Shown here in pieces: positions 55,796 to 64,000 of a stretch of 64,000 nucleotides of DNA. The translations under genes and the position numbers were made by a program. Origin of the DNA: Nocardia iowensis (GTDB lineage Bacteria; Actinomycetota; Actinomycetes; Mycobacteriales; Mycobacteriaceae); contig NZ_CP078145.1 of NCBI RefSeq assembly GCF_019222765.1, positions 4,216,001 through 4,280,000 on the forward strand. Direction: 5' to 3'. The notes under the pieces are model-generated. The model made no database searches and was not told the origin of the DNA. It was given only the letters and a program-made list of their open reading frames with translations. Positions within the stretch are counted from its first letter, which is position 1. Every line of letters starts with the position of its first letter.

Positions 55796-57075
55796 AGCCG
55801 CAGCCTCCCGCTGAGTCGCTGCAGCCGGTTGCCCGGCTTGCTGTACGCTACCGCGCCGGTCAGCTTGTTGTCGCCGAATGTGGCCAGCGCACCGCGCAAT
55901 TGCGGGGCGCTGGTGCTGCCGAGCAGCACGACGCCGATGGTCTGCGTACAGAGCGGAGCCAGGGCGATGGCGTCGGCGGCCCGCGTCACCGGGGCGGTCT
56001 GCACCAGGACGTGGTCATAGTCGGTGCGCAGTTTCTCGAGGACCGTGGCGAACCGGTCCGAGGCGAGCAGATCGGGTGTCTGGTCGTCGGCGTTGCCCAG
56101 GGGCAGGACCGTGATGCCGTGCTGCGACCATGCGGTGAGCGCCTCGGGCACCGGCGCGGCGCCGCGCAACACCGCGGCGAGACCGGCGCTCTGGTTCGGC
56201 GCGACGGCGCTCGAGCTGCCGTTGCCCGAGGTATCGGCGTCGATGAGGACCACCTTGCTGCCGGTGTCGGCGAACGACTTCGCCAGTGCCACCGCGACTT
56301 CCGGTTCCGATCGGGATGAAAGGCTGGTCAACAGGACGGTTCTGGCCTCGCCGTCGCGCAGCAGCCGGGTGCGCAGCCTGCGGGTCTCGTCGGCGGCGCC
56401 GGGCCGTCCCGCGTCGATGATGCCGAGGATCGGCACCGGCAACGCGGCTTCCAGGTCGGTGGAGGTGCGCAGGGTGCGGTCGGTGCGGTCGCGGACGAAG
56501 GCGGCCGCGCAGCCGAGGGCGAGTCCGGCCAGCAGACCGAGGGCCAGGATGCGTTTCCCCTGCGGTCCGCTCGGTGCGGCGGGCACTTCGGCGCGGTCGA
56601 CCACGGTGACCCGGGCCGCCGGTGCGGCATCGCGTTGGATGGTCTCCAATTCGTCGATGAGACGGCGGAATTGGGCCACTACGGCGTTGGCCAGATCGCG
56701 CGCACCCTCGGCGGTCGAGGTCTGGACGGTGACGATGATGTTGGTCGTCGCGGGCGGCGAGAACGCCTTGATCCGGCCCTGTACCTCGGCGACGGACATC
56801 TCCAGCCCGAGTTCGTCGATCACGCGCTTGGCGACGGTGGCGCTGGTGGCCAGGTCGAGGTACGAGCGGACCCGCTGCTGAGCGGCCAGCCCGCCCTGGT
56901 AGGAATCGTTGACCGACGTTCCGGTCGCCATCGACACGTACATGCTGCTGGAGGCGACGTACGTGGTCGGGAGCGTGCTCAGGTAGCCGAATGCGCCGGC
57001 CAGGCACAGCACCACCACCGCGGCGATGATGATCCAGCGCCGGCGCGCGATCTGCCAATAATCGATCAATCCCAT
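55792..57075 (-). CDS. Wzz/CapA-like chain-length protein with degenerate kinase domain
   Basis: 427 aa. N-terminal Wzz topology: cytoplasmic start, TM about 15-35, extracytoplasmic loop, second TM about 175-195 (GKRILALGLLAGLALGCAAA). The C-terminal half has the BY-kinase/ParA-like layout with VVLIDADTSGNG (Walker A'), but the P-loop position reads TSLSSRSEPEVAVALAKS, without GK(S/T). There is no terminal Tyr cluster. It therefore probably regulates chain length or export without tyrosine-kinase activity. ATG 57075 is inside the polymerase 3' end (10-nt overlap). Confidence 0.88.
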   Translation of the reverse strand: MGLIDYWQIARRRWIIIAAVVVLCLAGAFGYLSTLPTTYVASSSMYVSMATGTSVNDSYQGGLAAQQRVRSYLDLATSATVAKRVIDELGLEMSVAEVQGRIKAFSPPATTNIIVTVQTSTAEGARDLANAVVAQFRRLIDELETIQRDAAPAARVTVVDRAEVPAAPSGPQGKRILALGLLAGLALGCAAAFVRDRTDRTLRTSTDLEAALPVPILGIIDAGRPGAADETRRLRTRLLRDGEARTVLLTSLSSRSEPEVAVALAKSFADTGSKVVLIDADTSGNGSSSAVAPNQSAGLAAVLRGAAPVPEALTAWSQHGITVLPLGNADDQTPDLLASDRFATVLEKLRTDYDHVLVQTAPVTRAADAIALAPLCTQTIGVVLLGSTSAPQLRGALATFGDNKLTGAVAYSKPGNRLQRLSGRLRL

Positions 57076-58448
57076 GGGGACGCTTTCTTTTCGGTGGTAG
57101 CCCCGGCTAGGACAGGTTCGGTGACCGGCGGCGGCTGCGGTCTGGTGCGTCGCCGGTACTCGCGCACCAGCAACGAGATGAGCCAACCGAGCACGGCGGC
57201 TTGCAGAAATTTGCCGAGATTCTCCATGCTGCCCAGGATTCCGCGTTCGAACAGTGCCGAGGAGCCGGTCATCGCGAGCCCGAGCACCACCACCGGGTAG
57301 TAGCGCGAATAGAGGGCCTTGCCCCAGGCGAGCAGCAGGAGGAAGGTGAACCCGGCGCAGACGGCCACCCCCGGATAGCCGCCGAGCACATACCCTTCGT
57401 TGAGGTTGCCCTCGGCGAGCGATACCGACACCTTGGTCATGTCGACCGAGGCGCCGCGCACCTCCTGGGCCCACGCGGTGCCGGACTGGAACTTGGCGGT
57501 GCCGAGCAGCTGGCTGGGGACCAGGCTGGTCACGGCGTTTCGCAGCGCCTCGGCAGGTGTCAGCCAGAAGCCGGGCCCGTGGTAGTAGGCGTCGGTCGCC
57601 GCCTCGAGCAGGTCGAACCGGCGCAGGATGCTCAGGAACGGTTGGATCAGCGGCGGATAGCTCGAATCGGTCAGCGCTGCTTCGGCTTTCGCGTACTCGG
57701 TCTGCTTCAACGACTGTAACCAGCCGAACCCGCCGATGCCGAGCACCGCGATGGCCGCGACGGATACTGCCTTCGTCCTGGTCCACCCGAGGATCGCGAA
57801 GCGGATGGCGACGGCGAGCGCGGCCCCGATGATCGGTGTCTTCGATTCGACCACCGCGGTCCAGGCCAGCTCGCCGAGGAGCAACCCGCCGATGATCAGC
57901 ACAGTGGTCGCGGGACGGCTGGGCCGGACGAAGATGATCAGCCCGAGGGCCGAGATGGTCGCCAGGATGGCGACGAAGGACAGGATGGGATTGGCGCTGT
58001 CGACCTCGCCCGCACCGCCGACGGTTCCGGTGGCGATCGACGCGGCACGGCCGAACAGGCCGACCCCGTACATAGCGGCGAGCGTCGCCACGAAATCTGG
58101 GTCACCGCTGAGCGCGGGCAGTTCGGCGCGTGGCCGCCGCCTGACCCAAAGGGCATAGGCGACAACAAATCCCGCGTACACCCACAGGCCGAACGCGACG
58201 TGCTCGAGCACCAGCGCGATGCCGCGGTCGTAGCCGAACTCGGCCAGCCGCGGATCCGGGACGTTGTCCCCGTAGCGCGGTTCCGGTCGCACCCACAGCA
58301 GGACCAGCGGTCGCGCCAGATAGGACAGCGACCAGAACGCCGCCTGCGCGATCAGGAACACCCGCGCGACGCCGGGCATCGTGGTGGCCGCGACCACGAT
58401 CGTGGCGAGCGCGAGGGCGATCAGCAGCACCTCGTTGATGGGGTTCAT
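57066..58448 (-). CDS. Putative O-antigen/EPS polymerase (Wzy-like)
   Basis: 460 aa with about 10-12 hydrophobic helices and a large extracytoplasmic loop around residues 270-340 (HGPGFWLTPAEALRNAVTSL). Sequence is not conserved, as typical for Wzy; assignment rests on topology and position between wzz and glycosyltransferase/flippase genes. It would join repeat units on the outer face of the membrane. Starts 9 bp after the upstream transferase gene. Confidence 0.75.
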   Translation of the reverse strand: MNPINEVLLIALALATIVVAATTMPGVARVFLIAQAAFWSLSYLARPLVLLWVRPEPRYGDNVPDPRLAEFGYDRGIALVLEHVAFGLWVYAGFVVAYALWVRRRPRAELPALSGDPDFVATLAAMYGVGLFGRAASIATGTVGGAGEVDSANPILSFVAILATISALGLIIFVRPSRPATTVLIIGGLLLGELAWTAVVESKTPIIGAALAVAIRFAILGWTRTKAVSVAAIAVLGIGGFGWLQSLKQTEYAKAEAALTDSSYPPLIQPFLSILRRFDLLEAATDAYYHGPGFWLTPAEALRNAVTSLVPSQLLGTAKFQSGTAWAQEVRGASVDMTKVSVSLAEGNLNEGYVLGGYPGVAVCAGFTFLLLLAWGKALYSRYYPVVVLGLAMTGSSALFERGILGSMENLGKFLQAAVLGWLISLLVREYRRRTRPQPPPVTEPVLAGATTEKKASPWD

Positions 58449-58457
58449 GACCCGGGC

Positions 58458-59462
58458 TCAGCTGATCGCATGGATGATCTCCCGCGCCCGGTCGACGTAG
58501 CGGTGCTTGCCGTTGGCAATCCGCTGGTACCCGGCCTCGGCCACGGCGGCAGCCTTGTCGGGATGCGCCGCGCACCGGTCGAGAATGTCGGACAGCTCGT
58601 CGGTGCCGGAGAACAGAAAGCATTCGCTGGTGTCCTGCAACAGCTCGGCATGTTCGTCGGTGCGTTCGCCGACGAAAAGTCCACCGGCGGCGGGCACTTC
58701 GAAGGTGCGGCAGGTGTGGGTGTCGCGGTTGTCGGAGTTGAGCAGCACCAGATTGGCCGTGACGCCGGCGACCACCTCGGAATACCGCTCGCCGTACACG
58801 GCCCCACCCACTTCGGCTCCGGTGGTGCGCAGTTCGGGCACTCGCCGCCAACCGGGACCGCGCACCAGCATGCGGGAGCCGTGGACGCGGGCCAGCCCGA
58901 CCAGGTCGGCCCGCCGGTCCGGACGGCACACGCCGATGAAACCGACCAGGAACTGCCGGGTCCCGCGGCGCGCGGTGGGGTGATGCCAGGCCGGGTCGTA
59001 GGCGCTGCGCACGAAGGTGACCGCGCGGGCGCCCCGGTCGCGCAACTCGGCGACGTTGTGACGTTTGGTGGTGACGACGAGGTCCCATTCCGGTTCGTGC
59101 GCAAGGTATTCCGCGCTGATGTTCGCGGGGTTCAGGACATCGTCGGCGCTGTAGTGCACCCGTACCCGCGCGGGGAGGTCGAGCAGCCTGCGCTGATCGA
59201 GGTGAACGCCCTTGAACACGAACAGCAGATCCGGCCGGAACTCGGCGGCGGCGCGATCGATCTCGGCGTGCAGGGCGGCGACATTCCATGGCGCTCGGCG
59301 TCGCGCGATTTTGGCGTACACCCATGGTGCGGAAAGTCTGGGCGGCAAGGTGACCCGAGTGGTGTCGATGACGACCACGTCGTGCCCGGCCTGCCGGAAC
59401 CCGTCGGCGAGCGAGTGCGCGTTGCTGCCGACCCAGTCGTCACCGAGGTAGAGAATCCTCAT
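58458..59462 (-). CDS. CgeB-like glycosyltransferase
   Basis: 334 aa. Starts RILYLGDDWVGSNAHSLADG; has VRVHYSADDVLNPANIS and the C-terminal TFEVPAAGGLFVGERTDEH characteristic of the CgeB/Glyco_trans_1_2 (DUF3880) group. GT-B fold, soluble. Donor and acceptor unknown. Overlaps the flippase gene by ATGA. Confidence 0.82.
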   Translation of the reverse strand: MRILYLGDDWVGSNAHSLADGFRQAGHDVVVIDTTRVTLPPRLSAPWVYAKIARRRAPWNVAALHAEIDRAAAEFRPDLLFVFKGVHLDQRRLLDLPARVRVHYSADDVLNPANISAEYLAHEPEWDLVVTTKRHNVAELRDRGARAVTFVRSAYDPAWHHPTARRGTRQFLVGFIGVCRPDRRADLVGLARVHGSRMLVRGPGWRRVPELRTTGAEVGGAVYGERYSEVVAGVTANLVLLNSDNRDTHTCRTFEVPAAGGLFVGERTDEHAELLQDTSECFLFSGTDELSDILDRCAAHPDKAAAVAEAGYQRIANGKHRYVDRAREIIHAIS

Positions 59463-60829
59463 GTCCCGCCCTCCTCCCGCATCAGCACAATCGCGGGACC
59501 GCTGGCGGGCGTTACCCGCTCCCGGTTGATCAGCGTGCGGATCCGAAGCAGATACCAGACGGCGACGGTGAATTCGACGACGACGGTGCCGTAGACCAGC
59601 GTCCACACCGAGTGCGTGCGGAACGCGATGGCGAGTGCGGTGGCCGCCACGCAGGTGCCGAGGATCGCGCCGATCAGCACGCCGGTGGTGTCCTGGCGCA
59701 CCGGAAGCACGGCCGTGGTGACGAACGAGGTGATCGCCGTCGCGGGCAAGATGAAGGTCTCCACCCGCAGCAGGGCGATCGCGGCGGTGAAATCCTCGCC
59801 GAACACCAGGTGGATCAGCGTGGGCGCCGCGAGCCATACCGCGGCGGCCGCCACCGTCGCGGTGCAGGCGCAGGCGAACAGTGCCTGCAGGGCGTGCCGC
59901 CAGAAGTTGTCGTCGGCGCTCTTGCGTGCCATCCGGGGGAGCAGCGCGAAACCGATGGGGTCGAGGGTGGATTGGATCGCCCGCACCAATCGGTCACTGG
60001 CGGAGTACAGGCCGAGTGACACCGCGTCCAGCACGCCCGAGTACACCGCCGCCGCGCCTTGCCCATACGTCGTCACCAACAGCCGCGAGGTGAAAACCGG
60101 TGCGCCGGTACGCAAGATGGTCCACGCACCGCGCGGCCGGGTCGGCGGTCCGAAGGTGCGCAGCGAATCCCACCAGGTGAGCACGACGGTAGGGATGGAC
60201 GAGACGAGCAGGCACAACACGGCGACCTGGGCACTGGGCATTCGAGGCAGTACCGCCACGAGCAACACCAGGTAACCGATCCGCCCGACCGCCTGATAGG
60301 CGGTCGAGGCGCCGAACCGGCCCTGCCCGATGAGCAGCCAGTCCTCCGACACCGACCAGAAGCCGCCCGCGAACAGCCCGAGCAGGATCATCTCCAGGTG
60401 CGCCGGCGCACCGGCCGCGTAGCTGAGTCCGAGCCCGGCACCGAGAAGGCCGAGTGTGCCCGCGCGGATGACCAGGTAGTCGCCGCGCAATTGGTTGATG
60501 TGCCGGAAGCGGTCGCTGCCGAGTTCGGGGGCTTTCGCGTCGTGCACCCGTGCGGCCAGGTACGAGGTGATGCCGAGATCGACGAGCAGTGAGCCGATGA
60601 AGTACGCCGACATGCCGATCGCGAGCAGGCCGAGACCGTGTGCGCCGAGCACGCGGGCGATCAGGGGCACGGTCACGATGGTGACGACGTACTGCCCGTA
60701 CTTGCCGAAGCTGACGTAGCCGATATCGCGGAGCACCGCGAGGAATCCGTGGCGGCGCTGGGGGGTTCGCCGATGCGCGCCGCCGGGGGTGTGCGGCCGG
60801 TCGGGGTCCGGCGCTGCGTGCTCAGCCAT
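59459..60829 (-). CDS. Polysaccharide flippase (Wzx/MOP family)
   Basis: 456 aa with about 12-14 TM helices after a 30-residue basic N-terminal tail. The YVSFGKYGQYVVTIVTVPLI first helix, ARVLGAHGLGLLAI, and SASDRLVRAIQSTLDPIGFA are typical of Wzx-type oligosaccharide flippases, which move lipid-linked repeat units outward. It overlaps the upstream transferase gene by 8 nt, so it is translationally coupled. Confidence 0.87.
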   Translation of the reverse strand: MAEHAAPDPDRPHTPGGAHRRTPQRRHGFLAVLRDIGYVSFGKYGQYVVTIVTVPLIARVLGAHGLGLLAIGMSAYFIGSLLVDLGITSYLAARVHDAKAPELGSDRFRHINQLRGDYLVIRAGTLGLLGAGLGLSYAAGAPAHLEMILLGLFAGGFWSVSEDWLLIGQGRFGASTAYQAVGRIGYLVLLVAVLPRMPSAQVAVLCLLVSSIPTVVLTWWDSLRTFGPPTRPRGAWTILRTGAPVFTSRLLVTTYGQGAAAVYSGVLDAVSLGLYSASDRLVRAIQSTLDPIGFALLPRMARKSADDNFWRHALQALFACACTATVAAAAVWLAAPTLIHLVFGEDFTAAIALLRVETFILPATAITSFVTTAVLPVRQDTTGVLIGAILGTCVAATALAIAFRTHSVWTLVYGTVVVEFTVAVWYLLRIRTLINRERVTPASGPAIVLMREEGGT

Positions 60830-62003
60830 GCGGGGCTCTCTCCGGTGAATGTGGTGTGCCCGCAGCGCCGTTGCGTTGTGCGATGTCGTTGAGGAAGGCG
60901 GCGACCGTGCGCGCCGTTTCGGTGATGTCGAAGTCCTTGGCGCGCAGGCGAGCCGCCGCGGCCAGCCGGGTGCGCAGCGCGGCGTCGCCGATGAGGGTGT
61001 CCAACGCGGCGGTGAGTTGGTCTTGATTTCCGCCGTCGACCAGCAAACCGTTGACGCCCGGCTCGACGATCTCCGCGGGACCCCCTGGTACGGCGGCGAT
61101 TACGGCGCAGCCCGCGTGCATCCCTTCCACCACGACCTGGCCGAAGGGTTCGGGGAGTACCGAGCTGTGTACCAGGATGTCGGTGTCGCGAAGGAATTCG
61201 GTGGGGTCGTCGACGTGCCCGGTGAAGGTCACCGGTAGTGCCAAATCACGCGCGAGACGTTCGAGTTCGGCGCGGTACGGCTCTTCGTCGAAGAAGGTTC
61301 CCCCGATCAGAAATACTTGGCGTGGGCGCACTTTCGCCGCGGCGACCGCGCGCAGCAGCACGTCCTGGCCCTTCCAAGGTGCCAACCGGCCGACCACGGT
61401 GACCACCGTGTCGGCGGGCGGGCGCTGGCCGGGACGCGGCGCGTCGGTGCCGAGTTCGACGCCCGGGTAGGCCACCAGCGCGCGCCTGCGTCCGACCGGC
61501 AAGGTGCTCAGGGTGGTTCGGCTGTTCGCGAGGTAGCCGCGGCTGACGAGTCGCCCCAGCAAGCGCAGCACCAGGGTGGGCAACCGCCCGAAGTAGTCGA
61601 CGGCGAGCCGATCGTGCACCTGCCAAACCAGCGGAACGCGCGCGCGGCGTGCGGCTACCGCGCCCATCACCAGCGCCTTGCTACTTTCCGCCACCACGAT
61701 ATTCGCGCCGAGCTCCCGGGCGGTGGCGCCGAGGGCCCAGCCGAGCCGGAGGAGCCCGAGGAACCCGGCGACCAGGCGCAGCGGGCCGGCGCCGATGGTC
61801 ATCGCCCGGCTGTCGAATCGGCCGCGCAGCACCCGGGTTTCGACTCCGCGTGCGCGCATGCGTTCGACCATGGGTCCGTCCTCGGTGTAGACCATGCCGA
61901 CATCCAGCAGCCCCTGGTCGTGCAGTGCCGCGACGAGCCGGAGCGTGGCGAGTTCGGCGCCGGACGGCGCCGCGGTGTGCGCGAGAAACAGTGCTTTCGT
62001 CAT
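60822..62003 (-). CDS. Glycosyltransferase family 4
   Basis: 393 aa GT-B enzyme: LFLAHTAAPSGAELATLRL at the start, VWQVHDRLAVDYFGRLP, VVGRLAPWKGQDVLLRA and PEPFGQVVVEGMHAGCAVIA (E-x7-E) in the donor domain. Start overlaps the preceding transferase stop by ATGA (62000-62003). Acts on the growing lipid-linked repeat unit. Donor sugar unknown. Confidence 0.88.
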   Translation of the reverse strand: MTKALFLAHTAAPSGAELATLRLVAALHDQGLLDVGMVYTEDGPMVERMRARGVETRVLRGRFDSRAMTIGAGPLRLVAGFLGLLRLGWALGATARELGANIVVAESSKALVMGAVAARRARVPLVWQVHDRLAVDYFGRLPTLVLRLLGRLVSRGYLANSRTTLSTLPVGRRRALVAYPGVELGTDAPRPGQRPPADTVVTVVGRLAPWKGQDVLLRAVAAAKVRPRQVFLIGGTFFDEEPYRAELERLARDLALPVTFTGHVDDPTEFLRDTDILVHSSVLPEPFGQVVVEGMHAGCAVIAAVPGGPAEIVEPGVNGLLVDGGNQDQLTAALDTLIGDAALRTRLAAAARLRAKDFDITETARTVAAFLNDIAQRNGAAGTPHSPERAPHG

Positions 62004-63103
62004 TGCCTGATTTCCCGGTACATCGCGAGATGCCGCCGCGCTGTCACATCCCAGGAGAATGTTTCCGCGTGCGCCCGGCATTGTTCGGGGGTGGGCACGG
62101 TGCCGTGCAGGGCGGTGACGATGCGCGCGCCGAGTGCGTCGGCGTCGCGGGCGGGCACGATGAGCGAAGGGTCGAGCCCGAGCACCGAATCCGGTAGGCC
62201 GCCGCAGTCGGTGACGATCGGTGCGCGGCCCGCCGCCAGCGATTCGAGCGCGATCAAGCCGAACCCTTCGAGGGCGGTGGTCGGCACAACGGTCAGCTCG
62301 GCCTGTTCGTAGAGTTCGGTAAGGCGCTGATCGTCGACGTGCCCGGCGAACTCGACCGAGGTCCCCAGTGACGTTGCGGCGGCGCGTAATTCGGTTTCCG
62401 CTGTGCCGGTGCCGACGATGACCAGCCGAGTAGTGGGATGCTCGGCGAGCACACCGGGCCAGGCGCGCAGCAGGGTGTCGATGCCCATGCGGCGTTCGAG
62501 TCTGCGAACACACAGCACCGTCCTGGTCTCCGATTGCTCTCGAATCGGTGCGGCGGAAAAGCGATTCAGGTCGACGCCTGGCGCGATGACCGCGATCCGG
62601 TCGAGCGGAACCCGGTAGTCGGTATAAAGTACCTCGCGAAAGTGGTTGGACAGCACCACGAATCGGTCCGCGCCGAGGTAACGCAGCCGTTCGAGCGCAT
62701 ACTTGGCACGCACCGCGATCGCGCTCTGCCCGGTGAGCCTGCTTTCGGCGGCCCACGGCCCATGAAAATGGACGACCAGCGGCAGCCGTCCACGCCGATC
62801 GATGGCGGCGGGGCCATACAGGCAGAAGTGCCGGTCGAGCACGGTGCCGCGGTGCAGTTCGGTGCGATCGAGGAACGCCGTGCTCGCGCGGCGCAGGGTG
62901 GATCCGCCCAGCCCACCCCAGGATCGGGCACCCGGCACCGCCGGGGATGCCCCGCCGAAGGCCGCCGCTGACACCTCGACCCCCGGCTGCCCGGCGAGGG
63001 CGTGGAACAGTTCGGTGAAATACCGATTGAGCCCACCCGGCGCGGACGCGAACCACTCGGATCCCGTCATGTGCACCCGGACTATCTCGGTACCTCCCGT
63101 CAC
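62000..63103 (-). CDS. Glycosyltransferase family 4, first gene of the operon
   Basis: 367 aa GT-B enzyme: VHMTGSEWFASAPGGLNRYF, VHFHGPWAAESRLTG, VLCVRRLERRMGIDTLLRAW and TTALEGFGLIALESLAAGRAPIV. GTG 63103 is assumed; an internal ATG at 63070 is possible. The 116-bp gap upstream, before the flavoprotein stop, should hold the operon promoter. Donor sugar unknown. Confidence 0.86.
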   Translation of the reverse strand: MTGGTEIVRVHMTGSEWFASAPGGLNRYFTELFHALAGQPGVEVSAAAFGGASPAVPGARSWGGLGGSTLRRASTAFLDRTELHRGTVLDRHFCLYGPAAIDRRGRLPLVVHFHGPWAAESRLTGQSAIAVRAKYALERLRYLGADRFVVLSNHFREVLYTDYRVPLDRIAVIAPGVDLNRFSAAPIREQSETRTVLCVRRLERRMGIDTLLRAWPGVLAEHPTTRLVIVGTGTAETELRAAATSLGTSVEFAGHVDDQRLTELYEQAELTVVPTTALEGFGLIALESLAAGRAPIVTDCGGLPDSVLGLDPSLIVPARDADALGARIVTALHGTVPTPEQCRAHAETFSWDVTARRHLAMYREIRQ

Positions 63104-63219
63104 CCATGCCCCCTACTGGCGGTGATGGTGGACGAGCCGCTGTCGGTGAACTCGTCGCTCCCGCAAAAGTCTAGGGGACCAGCCCTTGCTGGGCGGGCAG
63201 TCGGCGAGCAATCGACGGG

Positions 63220-64000
63220 TCAACCGAGATCGAAGAGATTCGGCTGCCCGGTCCGGTAACGCGCGGCGTCCAGCTGCCGCAGCGGTTCGAACGCGGGAAT
63301 CGAATCGCGGGTGAACAATTGGACCCGCGCGGCGGGGGAGCCCGCGGCGTCCAGCAGCGCGTTGACCGCCGCACGGCCCGCCTCGTTGGCGCCCTCCATG
63401 GTGGCCAGGTCGAAGTTGGTCCGCACGTAGTCGGCGGCGAGGAACAGGTTGGGGATCTCGGTGTGTGCGGTCGGCCGCGCCGCCCAGGAGCCGATGGTGT
63501 TGACCAGCAATGGTTCATCGTTCTGGTTCTGGCCGTGCTGCCAGCTGATGCCGGGGTCGAGCAGCCAGTCCCGGACGATGCCGTCCTTCAGCTGGATTCG
63601 GCCGTCGTCGTTCAACGCGGCGGTCAGCTGCGCCCAGGTCTCCTGGTAGATCTCCTCGCGCGTGCAGTGTTTGGCGGTCTTGCCGAACAGGATGCCAGGG
63701 GTGTCCCAGTCGGCGATGTCGATGGTCAGACCGTCGACGATGGTGCCGTCGCCGTATTTCGCGGCGTAGTCGACGTCCCAGAACGCGCGCTGCGAGTACG
63801 TGGTCAGCCGCCATGGCGCGTCGAGGTAGATGTTGTATCCCGCACCGAGTTCCAGCTTCTCGGTGACGAACATCTGCATGCCGTTCATCCAGTCGAGGGT
63901 GAGCTCGTCCATTCGCGCCAGCTGGGGATCGAGACCGCGAATTTCGGGCGACCACAGGCGTCGGGCGCGGTCCGTCGGTACCGCGCAGACGTACCAGTCG
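63220..64000 (-). CDS. Amine-oxidase-type FAD oxidoreductase, 5' part outside window
   Basis: The minus-strand frame is open from the window edge (codon starting at 63999) to the stop at 63220: 260 C-terminal residues. The ending NLFLAADYVRTNFDLATMEG followed by a helix is the C-terminal FAD-binding motif of NAD(P)-binding Rossmann/amine oxidase and phytoene-desaturase/HpnE-like flavoproteins. The N-terminal dinucleotide motif is not in the window, so the substrate class cannot be settled. Confidence 0.83.
   Translation of the reverse strand, partial: DWYVCAVPTDRARRLWSPEIRGLDPQLARMDELTLDWMNGMQMFVTEKLELGAGYNIYLDAPWRLTTYSQRAFWDVDYAAKYGDGTIVDGLTIDIADWDTPGILFGKTAKHCTREEIYQETWAQLTAALNDDGRIQLKDGIVRDWLLDPGISWQHGQNQNDEPLLVNTIGSWAARPTAHTEIPNLFLAADYVRTNFDLATMEGANEAGRAAVNALLDAAGSPAARVQLFTRDSIPAFEPLRQLDAARYRTGQPNLFDLG

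Overview
The window is high-GC actinobacterial DNA. The 16S gene carries helices and spacing typical of Nocardia, and several proteins have clear mycobacterial/nocardial counterparts (LldD2-, AdhA-, AcrA1- and PtpB-like). It is chromosomal: it contains a complete rRNA operon, and I see no phage, transposon, CRISPR or plasmid signature.

Layout. 1-5 kb: MFS exporter (3' end outside the window), PtpB-like phosphatase, UvrA-like ABC ATPase and a divergent WYL regulator. 5-9.3 kb: a TRAP-TAXI uptake system with one fused permease and two near-identical substrate-binding lipoproteins. 9.3-15.07 kb: rrn operon (two candidate promoters, leader, 16S, spacer without tRNA, 23S, 5S, strong terminator). 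15.1-18 kb: IclR regulator divergent from an SDR/DapB-fold oxidoreductase pair. 18-29 kb: what looks like a complete regulon for non-phosphorylating L-fucose (or a similar 6-deoxy/aldo sugar) catabolism. It holds a sugar ABC importer, mutarotase, aldose dehydrogenase, lactonase, fuconate dehydratase, ketodeoxyfuconate dehydrogenase, FAH-family hydrolase, LldD2 to consume the L-lactate product, and a FadR-type repressor. An 11-bp palindrome recurs at its promoters.

29-49.5 kb is a mixed metabolic and secretory region: class V aminotransferase, metallo-beta-lactamase-fold enzyme, a 1039-aa AAA/TPR protein with a tandem repeat at its start codon, IclR and PadR regulators around an acyl-CoA dehydrogenase, a bacterial expansin, a KstD-like flavoprotein with its TetR regulator, AdhA, a cutinase, a fatty acyl-CoA reductase, an exported 5'-nucleotidase divergent from an exported EEP-family phosphatase/nuclease, and a small secreted cysteine-containing protein.

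49.5-63.1 kb is a minus-strand cell-surface polysaccharide cluster of the Wzx/Wzy type: four glycosyltransferases, flippase, polymerase, a Wzz/kinase-like protein that has lost its P-loop, a beta-helix lipoprotein, a double-GNAT protein, a glutamate-semialdehyde-aminomutase-like aminotransferase and an SDR. It is followed by the 3' part of an amine-oxidase-type flavoprotein that runs off the window. The most interesting items are the fucose regulon with its shared operator and the unusual composition of the polysaccharide cluster.
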